Assembly: GCA_002425185.1 (NCBI GenBank)
Contig: DILT01000012.1
Location: 186,001 to 250,000 of the forward strand
Direction of reading: 5' to 3'
Length of the DNA stretch: 64,000 nt
Origin: Flammeovirgaceae bacterium UBA5585
GTDB taxonomy: Bacteria; Bacteroidota; Bacteroidia; Cytophagales; Cyclobacteriaceae
How positions within the stretch are numbered: position 1 is the first letter of the stretch; each line of letters opens with the position of its first letter. Shown one piece after another: positions 62,572 through 64,000 of this stretch. The translations under genes were made by a program, and so were the position numbers. The notes below the pieces were generated by a model. That model did not search any database. It was not told the origin of the DNA and was given only the letters and a program-made list of their open reading frames with translations.

Positions 62572-63941
62572 AAACATTAGCAAAACCTGTTTTCCTCTTG
62601 CTGCTTATACTATCGGTATATTCCGCGCAATCACAACTCCGCGAAACCTTTGATATTATTTCCTACTCCCCGCCAAAAGGCTGGAAAAAGGAAAGCACCG
62701 ATAATGTCGTTTCATTCGTCACAACCAATAACAAAACCGGTGAGTGGTGCCGGTTATCGGTTTATAAAAGTATCAACACCAACCGCACCCCGGCTGCAGA
62801 TTTTGATCATGAGTGGAATGAATTGGTTGCAAAAGTCTACCAGGGCACCACGAAGCCTGTACCCGAATCGTCTGTTGAAGATGGCTGGACGGCCCTATCG
62901 GGCGTAAGCGCTTTTACCTGGCAGGGAAAATCATCCACCGTTTTGTTGAACACTATTTCAGGGTACGGACTGGAGGTAGTGGTTACCGTAATCATGAACT
63001 CGCGGGCTTACATGAACCACATCCAGGCATTTCTTTCTTCCATTGATTTGCAAAAACCGGTTCAGACATCCTCAGCAACCGTAATACCTCCTACCGTAAC
63101 GCCATCAAACCCAACGCTCGCTGCAAGCGGCACCCATGGTATTACCAAATCCACAACCTATTTCGATGATGGCTGGACGGCAAAAGTAATGGATGATTAT
63201 GTTTTAGTCACCAAGGAGAACACGAAGTTCTACATGCACTATGGTTTTCCCATTCCACCCAACGCAGCATCCAGTGAGTCAGGCACTACGCAAGCCAATT
63301 GGGATAAGTTTATCACTCCGCGTTATACCGTAACCAATCTGTGGTTAAATCCTGATGTTGGTTCATGGGGCGGATCGTATAACTACTATGCTGAAGGAAC
63401 GGCTATTGAGCGAAGTACAGGCAAGCAGGTGTACATTGGTTTCCGAACCATCATTGACGGAGCCTATTTCTGTGTGGAAGCGGTGGCCCCTACCAAAGAA
63501 GAATACCTGAGGCACTTTCCTACCATTGCTTCACTGAAGGATATGCGTGGCAGTAATCGCTTTGCTATAACCAAACAGGATATACTGGGCGATTGGAGCA
63601 GCTCAGATGGCTCAGCTCTCCAATATTATAATGTATATACGGGGCAAAGTGCGGGCATGCAGTTCTCACAAGGAGCACAGGAATTCTTTTTCAGAAACAC
63701 AGACGACTACAATGCCAACATTTCAGGTGCCATGGGTACTATGGGCGGATCGCAGGTGGTATTCGATAATAAGTACAAAGGAAAATTTTCCGTAACCGAT
63801 TGGGAGATTAGTTGTACAGGCTATGGTGGCGTTACCCAGGTCTTTACGGCATACTTCGAAGCGGTGAGAGGCGGGCGCATTTTACACATTGCTAAAAAGG
63901 ATGCCCCGGGAGTACACTATCCACTGGTAAAAGTAAAGTGA
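62568..63941 (+). CDS. Secreted protein of unknown function, related in layout to the 45589 product
   Basis: 457 residues: a signal peptide (ends SAQSQ), a PsbP/DUF1795-like domain (DIISYSPPKGWKKESTDNVV), a Pro/Thr-rich linker (TVIPPTVTPSNPTLAAS), a second sandwich (KSTTYFDDGWTAKVMDDYVL) and a C-terminal lipocalin-like part (ILGDWSSSDGSALQYYNVYT). The start ATG overlaps the previous stop. It is followed by a further gene after 31 bases, so it is part of a longer operon. Confidence 0.7.
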   Translation: MKTLAKPVFLLLLILSVYSAQSQLRETFDIISYSPPKGWKKESTDNVVSFVTTNNKTGEWCRLSVYKSINTNRTPAADFDHEWNELVAKVYQGTTKPVPESSVEDGWTALSGVSAFTWQGKSSTVLLNTISGYGLEVVVTVIMNSRAYMNHIQAFLSSIDLQKPVQTSSATVIPPTVTPSNPTLAASGTHGITKSTTYFDDGWTAKVMDDYVLVTKENTKFYMHYGFPIPPNAASSESGTTQANWDKFITPRYTVTNLWLNPDVGSWGGSYNYYAEGTAIERSTGKQVYIGFRTIIDGAYFCVEAVAPTKEEYLRHFPTIASLKDMRGSNRFAITKQDILGDWSSSDGSALQYYNVYTGQSAGMQFSQGAQEFFFRNTDDYNANISGAMGTMGGSQVVFDNKYKGKFSVTDWEISCTGYGGVTQVFTAYFEAVRGGRILHIAKKDAPGVHYPLVKVK

Positions 63942-63972
63942 CAAAAACTCAAACAGGATTAACCCAACGACT

Positions 63973-64000
63973 ATGAAAAACATGATAAAAAAAATGGTAG
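63973..64000 (+). CDS. Start of a gene cut by the window edge
   Basis: ATGAAAAACATGATAAAAAA continues to the edge (MKNMIKKMV...), a lysine-rich beginning typical of a signal peptide. It lies 31 bases after the preceding stop and is likely co-transcribed. Confidence 0.5.

Overview
The window looks like chromosome of a gliding or surface-active Bacteroidota, most likely order Cytophagales. Supporting signs are four proteins with type IX secretion (T9SS) type-B C-terminal sorting domains, a PorP/SprF-family outer-membrane protein, DUF3078, DUF2851 and LolA-FtsK neighbours, four sensor kinases with extracytoplasmic TPR domains, and a tmRNA whose tag ends GETNYAMAA. The species cannot be named from the sequence alone.

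Layout. 1-2.3 kb: a possible mobile-element edge (RadC-like JAB protein, a cut-off small gene and about 0.9 kb without genes) next to the 3' end of ssrA, with a 22-residue lysine/alanine peptide gene between them. 2.3-10.2 kb: a frameshifted outer-membrane protein, dnaX with an A10 run at a frame change, a DUF3078 barrel, a lone receiver, and a LysM transglycosylase / O-methyltransferase / M16 peptidase operon. 10.3-16.2 kb: a tightly packed minus-strand run (pyrF, PIN toxin-antitoxin, DUF2851, membrane protein, PglD-like acyltransferase, uridine phosphorylase). 16.2-28.9 kb: an MG2/TonB-plug fusion, lolA-ftsK, a TPR kinase with its NarL regulator, and an envelope operon of two lipoprotein enzymes (agmatine-deiminase type and PIG-L deacetylase) plus membrane proteins.

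29-46 kb: T9SS cargo. It holds a 1589-residue FG-GAP/IPT/Ig protein, a short laminin-B-like paralogue, a collagen-like lipoprotein, a PAS-LuxR regulator, a second kinase/regulator pair, and a PIN module between direct repeats. It ends with two tandem beta-helix genes and a protein built of EYFFDTDPG repeats. 47-64 kb: a hybrid TPR-kinase/AraC regulator, an outer-membrane barrel and a lipoprotein prolyl oligopeptidase, then a second beta-helix / EYFF-repeat locus led by PorP/SprF. A third kinase/regulator pair and an overlapping pair of unknown secreted proteins close the window.

How it may work together (inference): beta-helix and EYFF-repeat genes are adjacent in two separate loci, one with a PorP/SprF partner, so they look like one recurring surface module exported by T9SS. 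The regulatory genes around it are flanked by two dispersed elements. One is a 58-bp three-palindrome repeat (three copies) and the other is a TAGGGATAAATCCCTA palindrome (three copies). Both lie next to LuxR-type regulator genes or upstream of secreted or membrane proteins. Together these are the best candidate for an undescribed system here. The A10 frame change in dnaX and the mini lysine-rich peptide beside ssrA are the best single-gene oddities.
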